Below are positions 1 through 7,055 of a stretch of 16,162 bases of DNA, one piece after another. Every line of letters begins with the position of its first letter. Positions within the stretch are counted from its first letter, which is position 1. Source of the stretch: Bacillota bacterium. GTDB taxonomy: Bacteria; Bacillota; Clostridia; Peptostreptococcales; Anaerovoracaceae. Position numbers and translations under genes: made by a program. The notes under the pieces are model-generated. The model was given only the letters and a program-made list of their open reading frames with translations, was not told where the DNA came from and searched no databases. Location: assembly GCA_905372035.1 (NCBI GenBank), contig CAJPNN010000039.1, forward strand, positions 1 to 16,162, in the 5' to 3' direction.

Positions 1-675
1 ATAGAATATACTGAAAAACAGATTGATCAAGTAGAAAAATATATGAAGGCAGTTTTAAAAGCAAATGAGTCCATAAATTTAACTGCAATAAAAAATGAAG
101 AAGAGTTTATTGCAAAACATCTTGTTGACTCTATGTGGGCAGCATATTATAAGGAGTTTAAAGATGCTGAAAATATAGTAGACATAGGAACGGGGGCAGG
201 ATTTCCCGGAATCCCTTTATCAGTATTTTTTCCGGATAAAAAGTTTTTGCTGGTTGACTCTTTAAATAAAAAATTAAAAATTATAGAAGGAACAGCATCT
301 GAGTTAGAAATAAATAATATTAAAGTCTTACATATGAGAGCTGAGGATATGGGGAGAAATTTGGGCTATAGAGAAAAATTTGATGTTTGTGTTTCAAGGG
401 CGGTCGCAAATATGAGCACATTGTCGGAATATTGTTTGCCGCTTGTCAGAGTGGGTGGAGTGTTTATAGCATATAAGACTTTAGGAGCGACAGAAGAAAT
501 TTCAGATGCGAAAAAAGCTGTTGAATTGCTTGGAGGATGTTATTCAGATAAGGATAATTATGTACCGCATAATACTGAGGAGTCCGGACATATGACAGTT
601 AAGATAGATAAAATTAAAAAGACTTCCGGGAAATATCCCAGAGATAAAAACGTGCCGAGAAAAAATCCGTTGTAA
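1..675 (+). CDS. rsmG: 16S rRNA (guanine-527-N7)-methyltransferase RsmG (GidB), 5'-truncated by window
   Basis: The reading frame is open from base 1, so the start codon lies upstream; an internal ATG at 43 is too far into the family to be the start. About 224 residues are visible, against roughly 235-240 for the family. RsmG uses S-adenosylmethionine to methylate the 530 loop of 16S rRNA. The frame shows the N-terminal motif NESINLTAI, the SAM-binding loop VDIGTGAGFPGIPL (bases 178-219), the acidic strand end LLVDS after it, the SRAVANMSTL segment and the conserved basic tail YPRDKNVPRKNPL. Its place just before parA/parB is the classic origin-proximal order (mnmG-rsmG-noc-parA-parB), but no noc gene lies between here. 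Identification is firm. Confidence 0.95.
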   Translation: MEYTEKQIDQVEKYMKAVLKANESINLTAIKNEEEFIAKHLVDSMWAAYYKEFKDAENIVDIGTGAGFPGIPLSVFFPDKKFLLVDSLNKKLKIIEGTASELEINNIKVLHMRAEDMGRNLGYREKFDVCVSRAVANMSTLSEYCLPLVRVGGVFIAYKTLGATEEISDAKKAVELLGGCYSDKDNYVPHNTEESGHMTVKIDKIKKTSGKYPRDKNVPRKNPL

Positions 676-688
676 CGGAATAAGCTTG

Positions 689-710
689 AGAGATCGCCGG
701 GTCTTTGTTT
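689..710 (+). terminator. Weak candidate terminator after rsmG
   Basis: A 7-bp stem containing two G-U pairs (689-695 with 700-706) closes a GCCG tetraloop and is followed by a short T-rich stretch. The stem is weak and the T run is interrupted. The parS palindrome further on, which also ends in a T run, could serve instead or in addition. Confidence 0.25.
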
Positions 711-738
711 TGCAAATGAGTTTTTCGTATAAAGAAGT

Positions 739-765
739 TTGACAATATAAATTTAACGGTATAAT
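739..765 (+). promoter_or_regulatory. Candidate sigma-A promoter for parA-parB
   Basis: A perfect TTGACA (739-744) and a perfect TATAAT (760-765) are separated by 15 bp, shorter than the usual 17. The predicted start of transcription (about 772) falls on the parS-like palindrome at 768-791, so ParB bound there could repress its own operon. The resulting leader would be about 200 nt long. The short spacer lowers confidence. Confidence 0.4.
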
Positions 766-767
766 TG

Positions 768-791
768 AAAATGTTCCATGTGGAACATTTT
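768..791 (+). promoter_or_regulatory. parS: parS centromere site (ParB/Spo0J binding)
   Basis: The core TGTTCCATGTGGAACA (772-787) has perfect 7-bp inverted arms around a central TG. It differs from the widely conserved parS 16-mer TGTTTCACGTGAAACA at one position in each arm and one in the centre; C/G-variant arms of this kind are known from other bacteria. The arms extend to 11 bp (768-778 and 781-791), and more T residues follow, so the RNA could also form a terminator-like hairpin behind rsmG. It sits about 190 bp before parA, where parS sites are commonly found. Confidence 0.85.
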
Positions 792-900
792 TTTGTATAA
801 ACAAAAGACACATAATTTGTTGTAAAACAGAGGAGAATCTCAAAAGGTTTATATAAAACATATAAAAGTTTGTTGAAAAACAAAAAAATATTGAACATAT

Positions 901-916
901 TCTTAAATATTTAAGA
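901..916. repeat. 16-bp perfect palindrome upstream of parA
   Basis: TCTTAAATATTTAAGA reads the same on both strands. It lies about 65 bp before the parA start in a very AT-rich stretch and is unrelated to the parS site. It could be an operator or chance in AT-rich DNA. The rest of the 676-980 gap shows no convincing small gene. Confidence 0.45.
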
Positions 917-980
917 TATTTGTAGAGAAAAATATTAGGATATTATATAATAAAAATCGTAGTAAGGGAGGTGGGGTAAG

Positions 981-1754
981 TTGAAAAAAGCTATAGCAAT
1001 TTTTAATCAAAAAGGTGGTGTAGGCAAAACCACTACCAATATAAACTTGGCAGCATGCTTAAGTCTTATGGATAAAAAAGTTCTTATTCTTGATATAGAT
1101 CCGCAAGGGAATACAACAAGTGGAATGGGAATATCGAAAAAAGGATTGAGAAATACTATGTATGAAATTCTTGTGGATGACAAATTGGATCCGAGGAAAG
1201 CGATAATCCATACAAATATAAAAAATCTCGACATCATTCCTGCAAGTGTTCAATTGGCAGGGGCCGAGATAGAGTTGGTACAGCTTGAAGGGAGAGAGAA
1301 ACGCCTGAAAAAAGCGCTTAACAAAATAAAAGATGATTATGATTATGTTTTTATAGACTGTCCGCCGTCACTGGGACTGCTCACAATAAATTCGCTTACG
1401 GCGGTCGACAGTGTATTGATACCTATACAATGTGAGTTTTATGCATTGGAGGGAGTAAGCCAGTTGATGAGCACGATTGAACTTGTTAAGAAAAACTTGA
1501 ATCCGGATTTGGAGATACAAGGAGTAATTTTGAGCATGTTCGACGGAAGGACAAATCTTTCGATTCAAGTTGTTGAGGAAGTTAAAAAATACTTTAGAGA
1601 AAAAGTGTACAGCACTGTTATACCCAGGAATGTAAGATTAGCGGAAGCACCGAGCTTTGGGATGCCTATAACGGAATATGATCCGAGATCAAAGGGTGCG
1701 GAAGCTTATAGAGATTTTGCAGAAGAATTTTTAGAGCAAGAAGGTGAGTTGTGA
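981..1754 (+). CDS. parA: Chromosome-partitioning ATPase ParA (Soj)
   Basis: A 257-residue ATPase of the MinD/ParA family that, with ParB bound at parS, helps segregate replicated origins and in Firmicutes also modulates DnaA. The deviant Walker A motif KGGVGKTT is at residues 11-18 with signature lysines K11 and K16; switch I contains D40 (LDIDPQGN); the Walker B strand is YVFIDCPPSLG. The start is a TTG at 981, chosen because the strong ribosome site GGGAGGTGGGG (966-976) lies just upstream and the family's N-terminus (KKAIAIFNQKGG) begins immediately. The stop overlaps the parB start by one base (TGATG), indicating translational coupling. Length is normal for a chromosomal Soj. It lacks the N-terminal DNA-binding extension of many plasmid ParA proteins. 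Confidence 0.96.
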   Translation: MKKAIAIFNQKGGVGKTTTNINLAACLSLMDKKVLILDIDPQGNTTSGMGISKKGLRNTMYEILVDDKLDPRKAIIHTNIKNLDIIPASVQLAGAEIELVQLEGREKRLKKALNKIKDDYDYVFIDCPPSLGLLTINSLTAVDSVLIPIQCEFYALEGVSQLMSTIELVKKNLNPDLEIQGVILSMFDGRTNLSIQVVEEVKKYFREKVYSTVIPRNVRLAEAPSFGMPITEYDPRSKGAEAYRDFAEEFLEQEGEL

Positions 1755-2650
1755 TGGCAGGTTCCAGGAAGAGCGCCTTAGGAAGAGGCTTTGAAGACTT
1801 ATTCAGCAATACGGAGATAGTTGAGAAAGAAGTAAATATAAAGCCGGAGCATGAAGGCTCAGGTAAAGACATAGTTTATATTGATATAAATGAAATAAAA
1901 CCGAATCGGACGCAGCCAAGGAAGTTTTTTGATGCTGAAAAAATCAAAGAATTGGCGGAATCAATAAAAAAATATGGTGTGATACAACCTATAATGCTCA
2001 GACCTGAAGCTTTAGGTTATGAAATCGTTGCGGGGGAAAGACGATGGAGAGCTGCAAGAGAAGCGGGACTCAAAGTTGTTCCGGCACTTGTTCGGGATCT
2101 GGATGAAGAGCAAAACATGTTTATTGCACTTATTGAAAATATCCAAAGGGAGGATTTAAACCCCATAGAAGAGGCAAGAGCATATGATGAAATGTCTCAG
2201 AAGTACAGAATGACGCAGGAAGAGATTTCAAACAGCATGGGGAAGAGCAGACCGTATATTGCAAATATGCTGAGATTATTGAAACTTAGTGAAAAAGTAC
2301 AGGATCTTGTTCTTCAAGGTATGATTTCTCAAGGACATGGAAAAATTCTTGCAGGGATACAAAATAAAGATAAACAGTTAAAATTGGCGAATGAGACGGT
2401 AAGTAAAAACCTGACGGTCAGACAGCTTGAAAAACTCGCAGCCGGCAAAGAAAAACTTTGTTCTGAAAAGAACAGATCGGCTAAAAAAAGTCGTGAGATA
2501 TTAAACGTTGAAGAAGAGCTTAAGACTTTACTCGGAACAAAAGTTGAAATAAAAAGCGACGGAAAAAAGGGGACCATAGAAATTGAATTTTATTCGAGAG
2601 AAGAGCTGGAGAGGTTATATGAAATCATGAAGGAAGCGGCAGATGTATAA
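1754..2650 (+). CDS. parB: Chromosome-partitioning protein ParB (Spo0J family)
   Basis: A 298-residue CTP-dependent DNA clamp that loads at parS and slides along DNA. The N-terminus contains LGRGF (residues 9-13), matching the short ParA-stimulating LGRGL motif. The ParB/sulfiredoxin-like domain carries QPRKFF (55-59 region) and the CTP-binding GERRWR (94-99), followed by ENIQREDLNPIEEA. The helix-turn-helix around residues 153-178 (MTQEEISNSMGKSRPYIANMLRLL) recognises parS. A C-terminal charged region would be the dimerisation domain. A GTG three bases upstream (1751) is an alternative start; ATG at 1754 is preferred because it gives the compact TGATG overlap with parA and good spacing from AGAAGGTGA. 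The N-terminus is Spo0J-like and shows no Noc-type amphipathic membrane-targeting helix. Confidence 0.95.
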   Translation: MAGSRKSALGRGFEDLFSNTEIVEKEVNIKPEHEGSGKDIVYIDINEIKPNRTQPRKFFDAEKIKELAESIKKYGVIQPIMLRPEALGYEIVAGERRWRAAREAGLKVVPALVRDLDEEQNMFIALIENIQREDLNPIEEARAYDEMSQKYRMTQEEISNSMGKSRPYIANMLRLLKLSEKVQDLVLQGMISQGHGKILAGIQNKDKQLKLANETVSKNLTVRQLEKLAAGKEKLCSEKNRSAKKSREILNVEEELKTLLGTKVEIKSDGKKGTIEIEFYSREELERLYEIMKEAADV

Positions 2651-3092
2651 AATACATGTCATAAACGGTCCGAATTTAAATCTTTTAAGTGAAAGAAATT
2701 CCGAAATATATGGTGCAATCACACTTGAGGGCATTTGTAAAAAAATTACAAATGCTTGTGATGAGACAGGTATGAAGGTAACTTTTTTTCAAAGCAATCA
2801 TGAGGGTGCGATAATAGATGAAATACACAGAGTAAGAAATATAGTCGACGGAATAATAATAAATGCGGGAGCGTATACACATTACAGTTTTGCGATCAGA
2901 GATGCGATTGAAATTTTAAAAATACCTGTTATTGAAGTACATTTGAGTGATATTGACAGTAGAGAAGAATTCAGAAAAAAGTCCGTCATAGCCGGCGTTT
3001 GCTTTAAACAGATAAAAGGCTTGGGAGCGGGATCATATCTTGAGGCGGTAAAAGTTTTAAGCGATATCTTTAAACAGGTCGGAGGAATATAG
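2643..3092 (+). CDS. aroQ: 3-dehydroquinate dehydratase, type II
   Basis: A 149-residue protein of the dodecameric type II dehydroquinase family, which converts 3-dehydroquinate to 3-dehydroshikimate in the aromatic amino acid pathway. Visible signatures are GPNLN (9-13), the catalytic tyrosine Y23 in the lid (EIYG), QSNHEG (50-55), NAGAYTHYS (74-82, substrate-contact H80) and EVHLS with the general-acid histidine H100, then REEFR with R111. All catalytic positions appear intact and the length is standard. The gene begins inside the last codons of parB (8-base overlap), with AGGA upstream within parB, so it is co-transcribed with the partition genes. I would not expect a biosynthetic gene here on functional grounds. 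Confidence 0.96.
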   Translation: MYKIHVINGPNLNLLSERNSEIYGAITLEGICKKITNACDETGMKVTFFQSNHEGAIIDEIHRVRNIVDGIIINAGAYTHYSFAIRDAIEILKIPVIEVHLSDIDSREEFRKKSVIAGVCFKQIKGLGAGSYLEAVKVLSDIFKQVGGI

Positions 3093-4222
3093 TGAGCGTA
3101 GTGGACAATGAAAAGTTTATGAAAGAAATTATAGATAACATGGAAACTTTGGTAAGGGTTGTAGATGACAATCATAACACCATATATATGAACAAAAAAA
3201 TGGAAGAAGTTTTCGGAAACCTCATAGATTGCCCGTGTATGTCAATAATGGAGAGAACGGTACCATGTGAAAATTGTGTTACGTGTGTAGCACTCAAGAG
3301 CGGAAAAAGCGAAGAAAAACATGAAGTTTTAAATGACAGACTTTATAAAATAATAGGATCGGCTGTAAATATTGATGATGAAGAAGATAAGTATTATATA
3401 GAGATTTTTCAGGATATTACTGAACAGAATGAAGTCGAAAGAAAACTTTTGGAGCATTATGACAGACTCAAAGAAAGTGTGGAATATGCAAAAAGAATCC
3501 AGCGAGGAATGCTTCCAACAAACGGTATATATTGGGACGGCATAGAATTAAAAACCTGCTATAAGCCGTCAGAAGAGTTGGGAGGAGATATTTTTGACAT
3601 AATAAAGTTGACTGAAGATTGTTGTCTTTTTTATATCGCAGATGTTGCAGGACATGGGATAAAGGCTTCACTTATGACTATTTTTATAAGGCAAACGATG
3701 AGAACCTTTGAAGGATATGATCACAGCATGGAAGAAATTATAAGGTATATAGAAAAACAGCTTCAGGATACGAATCCGGAAAAAGAAGAATATATAACAA
3801 TACTTATCGGTAAATATAATAAGAAGAGAAAAGAAGTAAAGCTTGTAAACGGAGGGCATAATTGTCCGGCTTTACTTGTAAAAAGAGACGGGACTATTGA
3901 GGAAAAGTTTTTATCGGGGCTGCCGATTGCAACGTTGTTTTCAAACATAAAACATGATGTACTCTCTGTGAATATAGATAAAGATGATAAGATGCTTTTA
4001 TATACTGACGGAGTTGTAGAGATTAATAACGAAGAAGGAAAACAGTTCGGAATTGAAGGAATAAAAGAAGCCATAAACGAAGGCGGCGACTGTTCAAATC
4101 GTGATTTGGCTATGGATATATATAAAGCGGGAAGAAATTATACAAAGAAAAGGATAGAAGACGATATAACCATACTTGAATTTACTTTCAGGACGAGTCA
4201 AGACAAACCTGTAAACACTTAA
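3092..4222 (+). CDS. PAS domain-containing PP2C-type (SpoIIE/RsbU) serine phosphatase
   Basis: A 376-residue two-domain signalling protein. Residues about 10-110 form a PAS sensor that ends in the typical FQDITEQNEVERKL linker helix. It holds a cysteine cluster (C47, C49, C59, C62, C65) that could bind metal or respond to redox state. Residues about 135-366 are a SpoIIE-type PP2C phosphatase with metal-binding residues visible in GGDIFD (D166, D169), DVAGHG (D184), YTDGVVE (D306) and the final EDDIT (D357, D358). Known relatives dephosphorylate anti-sigma-factor antagonists; no such partner is encoded in this window. The start is GTG at 3092, one base overlapping the aroQ stop, with GGAGGA at 3081-3086. 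No membrane segment is seen, so it should be cytoplasmic. The domain call is firm; the target is unknown. Confidence 0.88.
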   Translation: MSVVDNEKFMKEIIDNMETLVRVVDDNHNTIYMNKKMEEVFGNLIDCPCMSIMERTVPCENCVTCVALKSGKSEEKHEVLNDRLYKIIGSAVNIDDEEDKYYIEIFQDITEQNEVERKLLEHYDRLKESVEYAKRIQRGMLPTNGIYWDGIELKTCYKPSEELGGDIFDIIKLTEDCCLFYIADVAGHGIKASLMTIFIRQTMRTFEGYDHSMEEIIRYIEKQLQDTNPEKEEYITILIGKYNKKRKEVKLVNGGHNCPALLVKRDGTIEEKFLSGLPIATLFSNIKHDVLSVNIDKDDKMLLYTDGVVEINNEEGKQFGIEGIKEAINEGGDCSNRDLAMDIYKAGRNYTKKRIEDDITILEFTFRTSQDKPVNT

Positions 4223-4242
4223 AGTTTGATGGAGGAAACAGT

Positions 4243-4803
4243 ATGACAAAAGTGAATATATATACTGACGGGGCTTGTTCCGGCAATCAACTGAAAACTA
4301 ATAAAGGCGGCTGGGGAGCTGTTCTTGAATACGGAGATTTTCAAAAAGAATTATCGGGATATGAGATAGATACCACTAATAACAGAATGGAGTTGACAGC
4401 TCTCATTTCAGCATTGCAGGCTTTAAAAAGAGATAATTTGGATATACAAATTTTTTCGGACAGTTCATATCTTACAAATTGTTTCAGGGATAAGTGGTAT
4501 GTAAAATGGCAGAAAAACGGATGGAAAAATGCCAAAGGAGAGCCTGTAGAAAATCAAGATCTTTGGCTTATACTTTTTGATTTGATATCGAAAAATAATG
4601 TCAGTTTTTTCAGAGTAAAAGGGCATGTTAATCTAAACCGGGATGAGAATAAGCTGGAGGTTGTATTTAGGAAATTTATAGATTGGAACGGACCGGAGTT
4701 TGATTATGATGACTTTCTTTATATAACAAAGATGAATAACAGGGCGGATCATTTGGCAACATCTGCAATAAAAAATATAAATGATGATGAAAAAGACAGT
4801 TAA
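4243..4803 (+). CDS. rnhA: Ribonuclease HI with family insertion
   Basis: A 186-residue RNase HI that cleaves the RNA strand of RNA-DNA hybrids. The catalytic carboxylates are all present: D9 (YTDGAC), E50 (NNRMEL), D73 (FSDSSY) and D169 (NNRADHLA), plus the flexible-loop histidine H128 (VKGH). About 30 extra residues (131-163, including FIDWNGPEFDYDDF) sit between VKGH and NNRAD, making it longer than the roughly 155-residue E. coli enzyme. I recall similar insertions in other Firmicutes RNases HI, but this is memory, not a search. GGAGGA (4231-4236 region) precedes the ATG by seven bases. Only 20 bp separate it from the phosphatase gene, so it is likely the last gene of the parA operon. Confidence 0.92.
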   Translation: MTKVNIYTDGACSGNQLKTNKGGWGAVLEYGDFQKELSGYEIDTTNNRMELTALISALQALKRDNLDIQIFSDSSYLTNCFRDKWYVKWQKNGWKNAKGEPVENQDLWLILFDLISKNNVSFFRVKGHVNLNRDENKLEVVFRKFIDWNGPEFDYDDFLYITKMNNRADHLATSAIKNINDDEKDS

Positions 4804-4910
4804 AAAGTGGATTGGCATTTGTTGTAAAATAGAGTAAAAATATTTCCAATAGAGTTTTTAAGCAGCTTTTTATATTAGGGGGCATAAATAAGTTTAAAGA
4901 GGCCTAAAAA

Positions 4911-4960
4911 TGTAAAAGTATTTTAAAACGTTTGTAACAATATTGTAATATGAATGGTAT
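4911..4960 (+). promoter_or_regulatory. Phased WalR (YycF)-type binding array
   Basis: Hexamers matching the WalR half-site TGTWAH recur with exact 11-bp spacing: TGTAAA (4911), TTTAAA (4922, one mismatch), TGTAAC (4933), TGTAAT (4944) and TGGTAT (4955, one mismatch). The pair at 4933 and 4944 is a perfect TGTWAH-N5-TGTWAH WalR box as defined in Bacillus and Staphylococcus. The array precedes the operon holding yycH, yycI, yycJ and htrA, which are classic WalR-associated genes. No strong -35 box follows. A possible -10 is TATAGA (4958) or TAGAAT (4960), as might be expected for an activator-dependent promoter. Apart from this array, the 4804-5026 gap shows no gene or clear terminator. Confidence 0.7.
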
Positions 4961-5038
4961 AGAATGTATTTGTGGATTTAAGAGAAATTATAAAGTTACC
5001 ACGTTATAAAATAAGAAAGGCATTAGGTGATATATCAA

Positions 5039-5506
5039 ATGTTTAAAAATAAAAAAAGGATTGTACCTGTTTTGGTGGCGGTAGTTATTGCACTGTTTTC
5101 ATCTACAATAGGGGCGTTTGCTGCGGGGAATCCGTATGTGACTATTGTAAATCCTATTCAAAATTCAAAGATAGAAGGTAACAGTTTTTTGGTATCGGTT
5201 AAAATCGCAAAAGCGGAGAGGCTTAAGATTGAGGTATATGAAGCAAAAGCCGGTAAGCTTGCACTTCATGAGCCTGCGATATTTACGAATACCGGGAACA
5301 GACTCACATATTTTACAAGAAGGATAAACAAGGTTAAACCGGGATATTATGTGGTTGCGGTCAGCACACTTAACAATAGAAATAGAGTTATATATAAAGA
5401 TAAATTGGGATTTGAGGTAACAAATAAAGCGGAAGTTGTAACATTTAACAGTAAAACAAGCGACCCCGGAATATTGCAAAATTTATTGAGAACCATTTTG
5501 GATTAG
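5039..5506 (+). CDS. Small secreted protein of unknown function, first gene of the yycHIJ operon
   Basis: I do not recognise a named family. The 155-residue product has a clear signal peptide: a basic start (MFKNKKR), a hydrophobic core to about residue 24, and a probable cleavage after AFA (28/29). The mature part of about 127 residues is beta-rich, with alternating hydrophobic residues (NPYVTIVNPIQNSKIEGNS, then YYVVAVSTLNN), as in a single Ig-like or beta-sandwich domain. It has no LPXTG anchor, no lipobox and no cysteine in the mature part, so release or non-covalent wall association is likely. ATG at 5039 is preceded by AGGTGAT; a GTG at 5027 would add four residues and is the alternative. 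It is directly downstream of the WalR-type array and 25 bp before yycH, suggesting a cell-wall-related role by association only. Confidence 0.75.
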   Translation: MFKNKKRIVPVLVAVVIALFSSTIGAFAAGNPYVTIVNPIQNSKIEGNSFLVSVKIAKAERLKIEVYEAKAGKLALHEPAIFTNTGNRLTYFTRRINKVKPGYYVVAVSTLNNRNRVIYKDKLGFEVTNKAEVVTFNSKTSDPGILQNLLRTILD

Positions 5507-5531
5507 TTGCTTTGAAAGGAAATGCGACGAG

Positions 5532-7040
5532 ATGCCCAGGAGCAGAAATATAGGGTGCAGTAAAATAGAATATATAAAGAACATAATAATAGTAGTACTA
5601 CTTTTAACAGCAGTGCTGCTATTATATTTTTTTTGGAGAGATACCAATTTGAGAAAAATGGGAGATCAAGACGAACTGAGGAAGTCATATTTGGAAAGTT
5701 ACTATAAGCCTACAATTCAGGAGATTGTAAAACCTGATGAGATTAATATAGGTTTCGGTGAAAGTGATTATAGGAAGATCGGTCCTCAAAAATTTGAACT
5801 TATCTGGGCGGGAAGCGGTGAAAAAGATAAAAATGAAAGCATAATAGCAAAGCTTAAAGCTTTTGGGAACAAGGGTGATATTATTGTAAATGAGATAAAT
5901 AAATCCGAGTATGAAAAAATAAATAATGCAAGAGTATTGAATATCGTTATGCCATATTCTGTAACGTTCAGCGACTTTTGTGACATATACTCGTTAAAAA
6001 AACATGCCGGATATGACATTATAAATCGTATAAAGCAAATAAGCTATTCGGATTTAGCTAAAGACAGTTTATTTATTTATGATGAAAAAGGAAACAAGTA
6101 TTATCGTTTAATATCCAATAAAAAAAATGTCGGCTTTGAAAAAATAATAAATAAATTTTCTAAAGACAAGTTTTATATCTCATATGAGCTGGGAACGATT
6201 ATCGGTGTCGAAAACAGTGTGCTTATTCCGCTTAAGATGGCATCGCCTTTGGAAAAATTTAATGTTACTCAGGATATAGACTTTGTGAATGAATATGAGA
6301 CATCAAACTTAGCGAAGAAATTTTTCGGAGAGGGTTTGGAATTTATAAGGAAGATAACACAAAGTGACGGTAAGATAATATATATGTACGATTATAGCAA
6401 ACAGGTACTGACTATAGAACAAGACGGAAAAGTAACATATACTGAAGCAGGTATGGTAAATAATAAAAAAACGAATTTTATAGACTCCTTAAAACAAGCT
6501 GTCGATTTTATTTCCGTTCATGACGGTTGGAAGAATTTTGGAGGGAAAGAAGAATCGTTATATTTGAAAAATGTTGAATACGACGATGAAAAAAATACGT
6601 ATTATTTTGTGTTCGGTGTAAAAGTAAATTCCAGTAAAGTTTTTTATGACAAAGAAGATCCTCTTAAAATTACCGTTCAGGGCGGAAAAGTAATTGAATA
6701 TACAAAACGGATGTTTAAGAAAGAAAAAGAAGAAAATAAAAATACAGGGGACAAACGTAGGGTGGTTTATCCCGGAGTAGATATTTTGACAGAAAATTAT
6801 ATGGAAATGTATAGTGAGCTACAAAAGAATTATAAGGCTTCAAACGGACAGCCGATAAGCTTTGAGGAGATTATTTCAGAAGTAACGGGAATGGAGACAG
6901 GGTATCTGATAAAGATTTCTGCACTTAAAGACAGACCGATAACATCTGCAAACCCTGTGTGGAAAGTTTCCATAGGTGAAAATAAGTTTTTCTATGATTT
7001 GTATACCGGTAAAAAGATAATGTATACTGTTGAAAAATAA
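5532..7040 (+). CDS. yycH: YycH/WalH-like regulatory membrane protein
   Basis: A 502-residue protein with one N-terminal membrane anchor (about residues 17-35, IIIVVLLLTAVLLLYFFW) and a large extracytoplasmic part. This architecture, the following yycI-like gene and the yycJ-htrA-rlmH neighbours identify it as YycH. YycH and YycI interact with the WalK sensor kinase through their membrane helices and modulate its activity: inhibitory in Bacillus subtilis, activating in Staphylococcus aureus. The length is close to the usual 430-460 or slightly longer. A GAAAGGA site (5514-5520) lies 11 bases before the ATG. The sequence itself is very divergent, as is normal for the family, so the name rests partly on context. 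Confidence 0.8.
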   Translation: MPRSRNIGCSKIEYIKNIIIVVLLLTAVLLLYFFWRDTNLRKMGDQDELRKSYLESYYKPTIQEIVKPDEINIGFGESDYRKIGPQKFELIWAGSGEKDKNESIIAKLKAFGNKGDIIVNEINKSEYEKINNARVLNIVMPYSVTFSDFCDIYSLKKHAGYDIINRIKQISYSDLAKDSLFIYDEKGNKYYRLISNKKNVGFEKIINKFSKDKFYISYELGTIIGVENSVLIPLKMASPLEKFNVTQDIDFVNEYETSNLAKKFFGEGLEFIRKITQSDGKIIYMYDYSKQVLTIEQDGKVTYTEAGMVNNKKTNFIDSLKQAVDFISVHDGWKNFGGKEESLYLKNVEYDDEKNTYYFVFGVKVNSSKVFYDKEDPLKITVQGGKVIEYTKRMFKKEKEENKNTGDKRRVVYPGVDILTENYMEMYSELQKNYKASNGQPISFEEIISEVTGMETGYLIKISALKDRPITSANPVWKVSIGENKFFYDLYTGKKIMYTVEK

Positions 7041-7055
7041 AAAAGAGGTAAGGGA

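Noticed and set aside
772..787. Palindrome considered as a Noc-binding site
   Set aside because: Noc sites resemble ATTTCCCGGGAAAT, whereas this core keeps the parS arms and ParB here is Spo0J-like; no noc gene is present.
544..898. Minus-strand open frames across the end of rsmG and the parS gap
   Set aside because: Low-complexity AT-driven products without a ribosome site, overlapping rsmG and the parS element.
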